Below, piece by piece: positions 46,097 to 53,509 of a DNA stretch of 64,000 nt. A program made the position numbers and the translations under genes. Numbering within the stretch: the stretch's first letter is position 1; each line of letters begins with the position of its first letter. Source of the stretch: Lachnospiraceae bacterium P6B14 (lineage in GTDB: Bacteria; Bacillota; Clostridia; Lachnospirales; Lachnospiraceae). The stretch lies in the NCBI GenBank assembly GCA_000687695.1, contig JHWZ01000004.1, positions 124,001-188,000 on the forward strand. Reading direction: 5' to 3'. Under the pieces are notes generated by a model, which saw only the letters and a program-made list of their open reading frames with translations, was not told where the DNA came from and did not search any database.

Positions 46097-47755
46097 TCAC
46101 TTGAGTATAGCACCCTCGCTGCCGCTTGTTACCATGTTTGCGTAACGGGCGAGGTATCCGTCCTTCACTCGAGGCTCACGAGGCGTCCATGCTGCTCTTC
46201 TCTTCTCCAGCTCTTCATCTGATACCTTTACATTCAGAGTATTTGCCGGAATATCAACTGCTATGATATCGCCTTCCTCGATTAGAGCGATCGGTCCGCC
46301 CACAGCTGCCTCAGGTGAGATATGTCCGATGGAAGCTCCACGGCTTGCGCCGGAGAAACGTCCGTCCGTGATCAGTGCCACGCTGGAGCCGAGTCCCATT
46401 CCTGCAATAGCGGATGTCGGGTTCAGCATCTCTCTCATTCCCGGACCACCCTTCGGTCCCTCGTAACGGATGACTACCACGTCACCCTCAACTATCTTTC
46501 CGCCCTTGATAGCGTCGATAGCATCCTCCTCGCAATCAAACACTCTTGCCGGTCCCTCATGCACCATCATCTCAGGCACAACTGCGGAACGCTTAACCAC
46601 GCCACCATCCGGTGCGATATTTCCTTTAAGCACTGCGATACCGCCTGTCTCAGAGTAAGGATTATCAATCGGGCGGATAACCTCAGGATCGAGGTTGATC
46701 GCATTTGCTATATTTTCCTTAACGGTCTTTCCTGTTGCTGTCATACAGTCAGTGTTCAAAAGACCCTTCTTATCAAGCTCATTCATTACAGCGTACACAC
46801 CGCCTGCCTCGTTGAGCTGCTCCATGTAGGTGTGTCCTGCCGGAGCAAGGTGGCAAAGGTTAGGTGTCTTTGCTGAGATATCATTTGCGATATCGAGATC
46901 AAGCTTTACTCCTGCCTCATGTGCGATAGCCGGGAGATGAAGCATTGTATTTGTCGAGCATCCGAGCGCCATATCTACTGTCATCGCGTTCATAAACGCT
47001 TTCTCGGTCATGATATCACGCGGACGGATATTTTTCTTATACAGATCCATAACCGCCATACCTGCGTGCTTTGCAAGCTTGATCCTGTCTGAGTATACTG
47101 CAGGGATGGTTCCGTTTCCTCTGAGTCCCATTCCGATAGCCTCAGTCAGGCAGTTCATGGAGTTTGCGGTGTACATACCCGAGCAGGATCCGCATGTCGG
47201 GCAGGCATGCTGTACGAAATCGTCAACCTGCTCCTCTGTCATCTTTCCTGCTGCGTGAGCACCTACCGCCTCAAACATACTTGAGAGTGATGTGCGCTTG
47301 CCCTGTACGTGACCGGCGAGCATCGGACCGCCGCTGACGAATACTGTCGGGACATTTACTCTGGCTGCTGCCATAAGAAGTCCCGGAACATTTTTATCAC
47401 AGTTAGGGATCATAACGAGTGCGTCGAAAGCATGTGCTCTCGCCATACACTCGGTGGAGTCGGCGATGAGGTCACGGGTTACCAGTGAGTATTTCATGCC
47501 GACGTGTCCCATGGCGATTCCATCGCAGACCGCGATAGCCGGGAACACGATCGGTGTTCCGCCTGCCATTGCTACTCCCTGCTTTACGGCTTCTGTTATC
47601 TTGTCAAGGTTCATATGGCCCGGTACGATCTCGTTGTAGGAGCTGACGATGCCGACGAGCGGACGATCAAGTTCCTCTTTGGTCATTCCCAGCGCGTTGA
47701 AAAGTGAACGCTGAGGTGCTGTGGCCATACCCTGTTTTACTGAATCACTATTCAT
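46097..47755 (-). CDS. ilvD: Dihydroxy-acid dehydratase
   Basis: Third step of Val/Ile synthesis, an Fe-S enzyme. The 552-residue protein has the cluster Cys regions [23 protein letters not shown] and [10 protein letters not shown], and the late [10 protein letters not shown] motif. Gap to leuB is 21 bp. Confidence 0.97.
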   Translation of the reverse strand: MNSDSVKQGMATAPQRSLFNALGMTKEELDRPLVGIVSSYNEIVPGHMNLDKITEAVKQGVAMAGGTPIVFPAIAVCDGIAMGHVGMKYSLVTRDLIADSTECMARAHAFDALVMIPNCDKNVPGLLMAAARVNVPTVFVSGGPMLAGHVQGKRTSLSSMFEAVGAHAAGKMTEEQVDDFVQHACPTCGSCSGMYTANSMNCLTEAIGMGLRGNGTIPAVYSDRIKLAKHAGMAVMDLYKKNIRPRDIMTEKAFMNAMTVDMALGCSTNTMLHLPAIAHEAGVKLDLDIANDISAKTPNLCHLAPAGHTYMEQLNEAGGVYAVMNELDKKGLLNTDCMTATGKTVKENIANAINLDPEVIRPIDNPYSETGGIAVLKGNIAPDGGVVKRSAVVPEMMVHEGPARVFDCEEDAIDAIKGGKIVEGDVVVIRYEGPKGGPGMREMLNPTSAIAGMGLGSSVALITDGRFSGASRGASIGHISPEAAVGGPIALIEEGDIIAVDIPANTLNVKVSDEELEKRRAAWTPREPRVKDGYLARYANMVTSGSEGAILK

Positions 47756-47776
47756 GATATCCTCCTTCCGAAATCA

Positions 47777-48859
47777 CTATATATTTGATGTGATGATATC
47801 GCCCATTTCGATGCAGCCAACCTTCTTCATACCATCGCTGTAAATATCACCTGTTCTGTAACCATCCTTGAGAACTGCCTTAACCGCATTCTCAATGGCA
47901 TCTGCCTCAGCTTGTAAATCAAAGCTGTAACGAAGCATCATTGCGACTGAAAGGATGGTCGCGATCGGATTTGCTTTATCCTGGCCTGCGATGTCAGGAG
48001 CTGATCCGTGGCTCGGCTCGTAGAGACCGAACGTTCCCTCGGCGAGTGAAGCTGACGGAAGCATACCGAGTGAACCGGTTGTCATCGATGCCTCATCCGA
48101 GAGGATATCACCGAACATGTTCTCGGTAACAACTACATCGAACTGCTTCGGATCACTGACAAGCTCCATAGCACACGCGTCAACGAGCATGTCACTGAGT
48201 TCCACCTCAGGATAGTCCTTTGCGACATCTGCTACCACCTTACGCCACAGGCGGGAGGTATCGAGCACGTTTGCCTTGTCGACGCTGCAAACCTTCTTGT
48301 CACGCTTCATGGCAATCTCGAAGGCCTTCTTTGCGATACGTCTGATCTCTGATTCAGCGTAGATGCAGGTATCAGCTGCAGTCATCTCACCATTTACCTC
48401 TTTTGTATATCTGTCACCGAAGTAAAGGCCCCCGGTGAGCTCTCTTACGATCACATAGTCAAAACCACCTTTTGATCTGTCATCCTTCAGAGGACACGCA
48501 CCTGCGAGCTCCTCAAAAAGGATCGCAGGACGAAGATTACAGAAAAGGCCCAAGCCCTTACGTATCTTCAAAAGTCCAGCCTCAGGACGCTTTTCCGGCG
48601 GAAGCTCATACCAGCTGTCCACTCCGACCCTTCCGCCTACCGCACCAAGCAGTACGGCGTCAGCAGCCTTTGCGCGCTCCAAGGTCTCATCTGTCAAAGG
48701 ATCTCCGAACTTGTCGATCGAGCATCCGCCCATATAGAGCTCCTCATACTCAAACTCATGTCCGTAGACTGTTCCTATCTTGTCCAGAACCTTTTTCGCC
48801 TCTCTGACGATCTCAGGTCCGATCCCGTCGCCCGGAATCACAGCAATATGGTATTTCAT
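47777..48859 (-). CDS. leuB: 3-isopropylmalate dehydrogenase
   Basis: Third step of leucine synthesis. The 360-residue protein has [18 protein letters not shown], the substrate Arg motifs, [16 protein letters not shown], and [14 protein letters not shown]. It is the first annotated gene of the 12-gene run and has a strong promoter. leuA, leuC and leuD are not present. GGAGGA lies eight bases before the ATG. Confidence 0.97.
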   Translation of the reverse strand: MKYHIAVIPGDGIGPEIVREAKKVLDKIGTVYGHEFEYEELYMGGCSIDKFGDPLTDETLERAKAADAVLLGAVGGRVGVDSWYELPPEKRPEAGLLKIRKGLGLFCNLRPAILFEELAGACPLKDDRSKGGFDYVIVRELTGGLYFGDRYTKEVNGEMTAADTCIYAESEIRRIAKKAFEIAMKRDKKVCSVDKANVLDTSRLWRKVVADVAKDYPEVELSDMLVDACAMELVSDPKQFDVVVTENMFGDILSDEASMTTGSLGMLPSASLAEGTFGLYEPSHGSAPDIAGQDKANPIATILSVAMMLRYSFDLQAEADAIENAVKAVLKDGYRTGDIYSDGMKKVGCIEMGDIITSNI

Positions 48860-48939
48860 CGGTTATTCCTCCATTTTTCGGGGGTGCCGCTGTTTTCCGG
48901 CAACCCGTCTCCGATAAGTCTTTTCTTATATTTATGCAT
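48856..48939 (-). CDS. Possible 27-codon leader peptide overlapping leuB
   Basis: In the leuB leader an ATG at 48939, four bases after GGAG, opens a 27-codon frame ([18 protein letters not shown] and nine more residues) that ends in TGA overlapping the leuB ATG (ATGA). Lys/Arg-rich start. It is not Leu-rich, so classical leu attenuation is unlikely; translational coupling is possible. A GGGTTGCCG/CGGCACCC stem lies inside it. The coding claim rests only on spacing and overlap. Confidence 0.35.
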   Translation of the reverse strand: MHKYKKRLIGDGLPENSGTPEKWRNNR

Positions 48940-48960
48940 GATACTCCATACTGAAACAAA

Positions 48961-48989
48961 ATTATATAATAAACCACGCCTTATGTCAA
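48961..48989 (-). promoter_or_regulatory. Strong SigA promoter for the leuB-ilvD-ilvB-ser-fol-aro run
   Basis: On the minus strand TTGACA (48984-48989), 17 bp, TATAAT (48961-48966), both perfect. The -35 overlaps the stop codon of the upstream gene. The leader to leuB is about 95 bases. Confidence 0.88.
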
Positions 48990-49765
48990 CTGCCAAATAT
49001 CTTCTGCAATACGTCAAATCCTGACTTTATATCCAGATCAGAGAGGTCATCTCCGTCCCTGGCAAGTATCAATGCACCCATGGTGCCGACTTTACCTCCG
49101 TTGTCATCTACTATACACCAGATCCGGCCATCCCTGTACTCCAGTCTTTCGCCAATGGATCCGCCAATGAAATCATCGAGCGGCTTTCCGTTTTTGCCCG
49201 TGATCGTAAGATTGATCCCATCCAATTTCCAGTTGATATCCTGGGAATTACCGGAATAAAAGATCAAACCATCTCCGTCATACATAATATCGATCTCAAC
49301 GGTATCACCCAGACTCCCATCCGGATCACCAAGCTTAGGATCAATATTATACCCCATAATATTTACGGCAACAACCTTATAATTACCGACTATCTCATCC
49401 TTTGGTTTTTTAATAAATGCAAAGTACGCCATCACCAGGCCGCCTATCACAAGCAGCGAAATAAATCCGATAAGAATAAAAGCAAGTGGCGATTTCTTTT
49501 TCTTCTGCAGCTCCTGCGTCTGAGCATACGACATATACTCCTGTCCATAGTTTGGCTGCGTATATGCGCTCTCCTGTCCATACGGACTCTCCTGCACAGA
49601 CTCCACGGTAGACTCCTGTCCGTACGGGCTCTCCTGCGCAGGCTCCACCTGTGGCTGGTGCAGCTGCTCCTCCATCGGACTTGGTACTACCGGCTGCCTG
49701 CTCCCACACATACTGCAGAAAGCCGACCCATCGGCAATCTTCGCTCCACAATTAGTACAAAACAT
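48986..49765 (-). CDS. Zinc-ribbon membrane-anchored protein of unknown function
   Basis: 259 residues: an N-terminal zinc ribbon (MFCTNCGAKI, FCSMCGS), a disordered Gln/Pro/Tyr/Glu stretch with SPYGQES repeats (about 28-90), one membrane segment (about 100-120) and an outside domain with no family I recognise. The same plan recurs in the protein at 55401-56156. ATG at 49765 follows GGAGG and starts at the ribbon; upstream in-frame codons include the promoter region. Role unknown. Confidence 0.85.
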   Translation of the reverse strand: MFCTNCGAKIADGSAFCSMCGSRQPVVPSPMEEQLHQPQVEPAQESPYGQESTVESVQESPYGQESAYTQPNYGQEYMSYAQTQELQKKKKSPLAFILIGFISLLVIGGLVMAYFAFIKKPKDEIVGNYKVVAVNIMGYNIDPKLGDPDGSLGDTVEIDIMYDGDGLIFYSGNSQDINWKLDGINLTITGKNGKPLDDFIGGSIGERLEYRDGRIWCIVDDNGGKVGTMGALILARDGDDLSDLDIKSGFDVLQKIFGS

Positions 49766-49811
49766 ATCAAAACTCCTCCATTGATTGCAATTTACACGCG
49801 TCAACATGCTA

Positions 49812-49840
49812 ATTTTATCAGATTTGCAACTTTTTAGCAA
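49812..49840 (-). promoter_or_regulatory. SigA promoter for the zinc-ribbon gene
   Basis: On the minus strand TTGCTA (49835-49840), 17 bp, TAAAAT (49812-49817). It lies back to back with the exporter promoter. Confidence 0.6.
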
Positions 49841-49848
49841 GTTTTTCC

Positions 49849-49877
49849 TTGACAAGTGTATCCGCCTGAGTTATAAT
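49849..49877 (+). promoter_or_regulatory. SigA promoter for the putative metal exporter
   Basis: TTGACA (49849-49854), 17 bp, TATAAT (49872-49877), both perfect. Confidence 0.85.
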
Positions 49878-49893
49878 CTCATCCATGATCGTA

Positions 49894-49905
49894 CTACATG
49901 TGTAG
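49894..49905 (+). promoter_or_regulatory. Possible operator CTACATGTGTAG
   Basis: A 5-2-5 palindrome about ten bases after the expected transcription start. It contains TACA-NN-TGTA, the core of CopY/BlaI-type operators. A second small palindrome, CATATGTTCATATG, follows at about 49917. No CopY-like regulator is encoded nearby. Confidence 0.35.
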
Positions 49906-49953
49906 AAAATATTGAGCATATGTTCATATGTTAAAAAGAGAGAGGAGAAAACA

Positions 49954-50841
49954 ATGTGGGACACAATCTGTGATATACTTTTAGACGCGGGATTGGATAC
50001 GCTGAAGCTGATACCATTCCTGTTTGTAACCTATCTAATAATGGAGTGGTTCGAGCACAGGATGGAGACAAAATCTCAGTCTGCCGTCCTGAAGGCAGGT
50101 CGCCTCGGCCCTCTGATCGGTGGTCTCGTCGGCGCGGCTCCGCAATGCGGATTCTCAGCCGCAGCATCCAGCCTTTTTTCAGGTGGCATGATCACAGCCG
50201 GAACGCTTATCGCGGTATTTTTATCAACCTCAGATGAGATGCTTCCGATATTTATCTCTGAGCAGGTTCCGGTGCCTACCATGATAAAGATCCTTGCGAC
50301 AAAGGCTGTGATGGGTATCGTATTCGGATTCCTATTGGATCTCGTCTACCATGGCATGATGAAACGACCTCTCAGATATAAAAATATCACGAACCCTCAT
50401 TCGGTTCATGATGTCTGCGAGAACGAGCATTGCAAATGTGAGGAAGGCATATTCAAATCCGCCATCTTCCACACTCTGCAGATAACTCTGTTTATATTTA
50501 TATTCAGTCTGATAATCGGAGGAATAGTTGAGGGAGTCGGCGAGGATGCAATCTCCGGAATATTTACCGGCATCCCTGTCGTCGGAGAACTGATCGCCGG
50601 ATTGGTGGGACTCATCCCGAACTGCGCGGCATCAGTCGTTATCACCGAGCTCTACTTAGATGGCGTCATCGGAGCAGGCCCGATGATCACAGGCCTTCTG
50701 GTCAGTGCCGGCGTTGGACTTTTGGTCCTCTTCCGCCTGAACAGAAAGCACCTGAAACAGAACCTCGCCATAGTCGGCTATCTCTATATCATAGGAGTAC
50801 TATTAGGAATAGTTGTAGATCTGTTGCATCTGAAATTCTAA
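49954..50841 (+). CDS. Putative ten-TM metal/arsenic-type exporter (ArsP_2-like)
   Basis: 295 residues with about eight to ten membrane segments and two related blocks: GLVGAAPQCGFSAAAS with LFSGGMI, and GLVGLIPNCAASVVITELYL with GVIGAG, a duplicated inverted-repeat transporter fold. This matches the family annotated as putative manganese/arsenic efflux (PF11449-like). A central loop with ENEHCKCEEG could bind metal. ATG at 49954 follows AGAGGAG; earlier in-frame codons lack a site. Substrate is not determined. One of two plus-strand genes. Confidence 0.75.
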   Translation: MWDTICDILLDAGLDTLKLIPFLFVTYLIMEWFEHRMETKSQSAVLKAGRLGPLIGGLVGAAPQCGFSAAASSLFSGGMITAGTLIAVFLSTSDEMLPIFISEQVPVPTMIKILATKAVMGIVFGFLLDLVYHGMMKRPLRYKNITNPHSVHDVCENEHCKCEEGIFKSAIFHTLQITLFIFIFSLIIGGIVEGVGEDAISGIFTGIPVVGELIAGLVGLIPNCAASVVITELYLDGVIGAGPMITGLLVSAGVGLLVLFRLNRKHLKQNLAIVGYLYIIGVLLGIVVDLLHLKF

Positions 50842-50843
50842 AA

Positions 50844-51057
50844 GAGCAATTCGAGATGCATATCACTGATCACATTCGGAATACTAAACGAGCAATTCGA
50901 GATGCATATCAACGTACAGGATGTATATCATACGTCGTTGCGCAGCGTGTGTATTTTACACGCGCACAACGTGACGTATGATAAAAAAGCGCAAGCGTGC
51001 CTGTACGTATATGCACTCGAATTGCTCGAATTAAAATCCATGCACTCGAACTGCTCG
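50844..51057 (+). ncRNA. Candidate structured RNA element, copy 3, with a second nested pair of arms
   Basis: Core 50889-51028: helix CGAGCAATTCGAG/CTCGAATTGCTCG (50889-50901 with 51016-51028), TGCATAT/ATATGCA, ACGTACAGG/CCTGTACGT (50912-50920 with 51000-51008); then ATGTAT; ATCATACGTC/GACGTATGAT (50927-50936 with 50973-50982); GTTG/CAAC; GCGTGT/ACACGC with loop GTATTTT; A-run and a GCAA tetraloop before GCGTGCC. The outer arms recur at 50844-50865 and 51040-51057. TTTTGTTT after the right outer arm and TTTTAG on the other strand could make it a bidirectional terminator between convergent genes. Confidence 0.55.
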
Positions 51058-51064
51058 ATTTTGT

Positions 51065-51502
51065 TTAACCTTCGATGGCAATATACTTCTTCGTCTCCAC
51101 CTCAGGCTTCTTCTCCATCTTCGGCACCTCGAGGCACAGGACTCCATCCTTGAACTTCGCCTTGATATCCTTTTCAGTGACAGCCTCTCCAACATAGAAG
51201 CTTCTTCTGCATACGCCCTGGAAACGCTCCCTGCGGATAACCTTACCTTCCGTATTCTTCTCCTCGTTCTGGTTACTCTTTTCAGCGGTGATCGTCATAT
51301 AGCCGTCCTTCAATTCAGCCTGAACATCCTTCTTTGAGTAACCCGGCAGATCCATCTCGATAAGATATGACTTATCATTCTCGGTGATATCAGCCTTCAT
51401 TGAATTCGTCGCAGTAGTATGCGCGTGAGGGATCGGAGCTCCAAAGAAGTCATCAAATACATCATCCACAAAACTTGTTCCGAAAATACTTGGCATCAAC
51501 AT
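51065..51502 (-). CDS. Small heat-shock protein Hsp20
   Basis: A 145-residue alpha-crystallin-domain chaperone (about residues 35-135) with the family stretches LIEMDLPGYSKKDV and FKDGVLCLEVPK. It holds unfolding proteins without ATP. The N-terminus MLMPSIFGTSFVDDVFDDFF is typical of clostridial Hsp18. It is controlled by a CIRCE operator, so HrcA repression is expected; hrcA itself is not in the window. Confidence 0.95.
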   Translation of the reverse strand: MLMPSIFGTSFVDDVFDDFFGAPIPHAHTTATNSMKADITENDKSYLIEMDLPGYSKKDVQAELKDGYMTITAEKSNQNEEKNTEGKVIRRERFQGVCRRSFYVGEAVTEKDIKAKFKDGVLCLEVPKMEKKPEVETKKYIAIEG

Positions 51503-51610
51503 AAGTCATTCCTTCTTTCTCTGTACACGTGGCATCGTCATGCTCACGGTGATGGGTTATGACGCCTGAAATCCTCAGGGTCATGCACCCTTTTCCTTGA
51601 TTTCGAGGTC

Positions 51611-51639
51611 ATTATATCACTTTGTTAGCACTCTGTCAA
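51611..51639 (-). promoter_or_regulatory. SigA promoter for hsp20
   Basis: On the minus strand TTGACA (51634-51639), 17 bp, TATAAT (51611-51616), both perfect. The -35 lies inside the CIRCE operator. The leader to the ATG is about 100 bases. Confidence 0.88.
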
Positions 51640-51651
51640 GTCGAGTGCTAA
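51625..51651 (-). promoter_or_regulatory. CIRCE operator (HrcA box)
   Basis: TTAGCACTC-N9-GAGTGCTAA, a perfect copy of the consensus (51625-51633 and 51643-51651). It overlaps the -35 and spacer of the hsp20 promoter. Confidence 0.95.
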
Positions 51652-51677
51652 CATTTTTTTGTGAAAGTTTTGTGAAC

Positions 51678-51708
51678 AAAAAAAGAGCCGATGCTTTCGC
51701 ATCGGCTC
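51678..51708 (-). terminator. Rho-independent terminator after the lipoprotein gene
   Basis: GAGCCGATGC/GCATCGGCTC (51685-51708) followed by TTTTTTT on the minus strand, 12 bp after the stop. Confidence 0.92.
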
Positions 51709-51719
51709 CGCAGTTTTAC

Positions 51720-52379
51720 TCATTCGAGTCGCAGATTCGGGAAGACCTCATCTGAGAGCTTTCCTGCGTCATCCTCGGCATCAATAGGTGTGCATATACC
51801 ATACAGATATGCTTTACTGTCTGTGAATGTTACAAATACCCACCACTGAGCAGTATCTTCATTACCACCCGAAGTGAACGAAGCCACATAAACAGGATAG
51901 CTGATATTCTCACTGTACTCATTTGCCGGCTTTACTCTTGCATCATCATTTGCGCCTCTTTTAGGAAGTCCGGTAGCCAGATTCAGTGCGTACTCCTCTT
52001 CTGATACATCATCTCCGGGAAGGCTGAGTCCACCCTGCTGGTATACAGCGAGCATACCACCTTCTCCCTCGCTATGGATGAAATAGCTTCCATCATCATT
52101 TGTCTCCTCCTCAACGGTCTCTGTACCTTCAAGAATAGACTCTCCTCCTACCAGCTTGAGGCTCTCGGATGCAGCTGCCGCATCCTCCTTCTCAGCTTCT
52201 GCCGAGTCATCCTGCGCAGGCTCTTCATTCTTGGTAACATCTGCTGCAGGTGCTTCCGCTGCAGGTGCATCTCCTACATCCTTAGCTACCTGTTTGTCAT
52301 CATCACCACATGCTGTCATTGCGAACGCGAGTACCAGTATCATGCATACTGATAACAGTTTTTTCAAACTCTTTTTCAT
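51720..52379 (-). CDS. Lipoprotein of unknown function
   Basis: 219 residues with a lipoprotein signal peptide (residues 1-24; lipobox LAFAMTAC, Cys24) and an Asp/Ala/Glu-rich linker (about 25-75). The remaining domain (about 75-219) has no family I recognise. It probably faces the outside, attached to the membrane. GGAGAG precedes the ATG. It lies 46 bp after the wall-anchor-like gene and may be co-transcribed with it. Confidence 0.85.
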   Translation of the reverse strand: MKKSLKKLLSVCMILVLAFAMTACGDDDKQVAKDVGDAPAAEAPAADVTKNEEPAQDDSAEAEKEDAAAASESLKLVGGESILEGTETVEEETNDDGSYFIHSEGEGGMLAVYQQGGLSLPGDDVSEEEYALNLATGLPKRGANDDARVKPANEYSENISYPVYVASFTSGGNEDTAQWWVFVTFTDSKAYLYGICTPIDAEDDAGKLSDEVFPNLRLE

Positions 52380-52425
52380 ATCTTTCTCTCCTTTGATTTA
52401 TACTTTATGCTGTGTTTACAATTCT

Positions 52426-53397
52426 TTACTTTTTCAGTTCACTTCTTTTCCTGCGATACATAACTATCGTAAATAAAGCAAACATCGACATTCCCATGCC
52501 TGCAACCGGGATGGCCGGATCCATCGGATCTCCCGTCTCCGGTGTCTCGTCTGTTACGTCATCTGACAACGGAACCTTCTCCTCTACTTCAACCGTATCA
52601 GGCTCTTCGGTCTCGTCATCAGTCGGAACGATCTCCGTCAAAGGTACTTTCTCATCCTGAACCTCAGCCGTAGCGATCGGTGTAGCGGTCGGTGTCGGTG
52701 TTATCTCCGGCGTCTGAGTCGGAGCTACAGTCGGATCAGGCGTCGGTGTCGAATAGTTTATTACCGGTGATACCGGATATACCGGCTCCTGTGTCGGAGG
52801 CGTAGTGGTTGGCACCGGACGGCTACACAAGACTCCTCTATAGAGCCAATCTCCGAAACCGACTATTATAGTAAGACTATCCGGCATAGAATTAAGATCA
52901 CCTATAACATCGCTACCATATACAAATACCCAACCATCAACACCTTTTTTATAAATAGACAACTGACCGGTGACATTCTCACGAACTTCACCATCTTCGC
53001 CACCTATAGCAAAACACTGTTCGCCTTCTACGGAAAGCGTTCCATTAAACCCATTTTCACCATCAGGTACAAACTTGATAGTTTCCGGATTTTCAAGATC
53101 GAAACTGATATTAGCCGTTCCCGCAAATCGACCCGGATCATCCGTCGATGTATTCGTCGATGTATCCGTTGGCTCTTCCGGTGAAGTTATTGTCGGTGTT
53201 GTAGGATCAGTCGGCTCCACTGACTCCGTCGGCTCAGACGCCGGTGTTGGCTCAACAGCCTCAACCGGGTCAGTAGTATATCCATCCGCCTCCTCAGCAA
53301 GGCTCACCGTAGACCCATTAGCGAAACCGAACACCGTCAGCGCGAGCACGCTTGCAGCCACTATGATTCGATTCCTGGTCCTTTTGTTTATTCTCAT
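52426..53397 (-). CDS. Secreted Pro/Thr/Glu-rich protein with a PETGD sorting-like C-terminus
   Basis: 323 residues: signal peptide (about 1-35), a Pro/Thr/Ser/Glu-rich stretch (about 40-88), a small globular region (about 89-195), a second Pro/Thr-rich stretch (about 198-290), then PETGD, a hydrophobic segment (about 295-313) and RRKRSELKK. That is the plan of a sortase substrate, although the motif is PETGD, not LPXTG. The globular part is not recognised. No sortase is in the window. Confidence 0.8.
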   Translation of the reverse strand: MRINKRTRNRIIVAASVLALTVFGFANGSTVSLAEEADGYTTDPVEAVEPTPASEPTESVEPTDPTTPTITSPEEPTDTSTNTSTDDPGRFAGTANISFDLENPETIKFVPDGENGFNGTLSVEGEQCFAIGGEDGEVRENVTGQLSIYKKGVDGWVFVYGSDVIGDLNSMPDSLTIIVGFGDWLYRGVLCSRPVPTTTPPTQEPVYPVSPVINYSTPTPDPTVAPTQTPEITPTPTATPIATAEVQDEKVPLTEIVPTDDETEEPDTVEVEEKVPLSDDVTDETPETGDPMDPAIPVAGMGMSMFALFTIVMYRRKRSELKK

Positions 53398-53424
53398 AAC
53401 TTCTTCCTCCCTCTCAATTACAAC

Positions 53425-53460
53425 AAAAAGCCACTACATAACACATTATATAGTGGCTTT
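53425..53460 (-). terminator. Terminator after the DUF2207 gene
   Basis: AAAGCCACTA/TAGTGGCTTT stem with T run on the minus strand, 50 bp after the DUF2207 stop and 28 bp before the next gene start. Confidence 0.75.
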
Positions 53461-53509
53461 GTATTTATTTATACTAACTAAAGGTTACTATTTTTGAAAA
53501 ACAATGGCA

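Noticed and set aside
50844-51057. Repeated arms seen as a small CRISPR array
   Set aside because: Only two repeats per side, in inverted orientation to each other, with unequal spacing; explained by helix arms.
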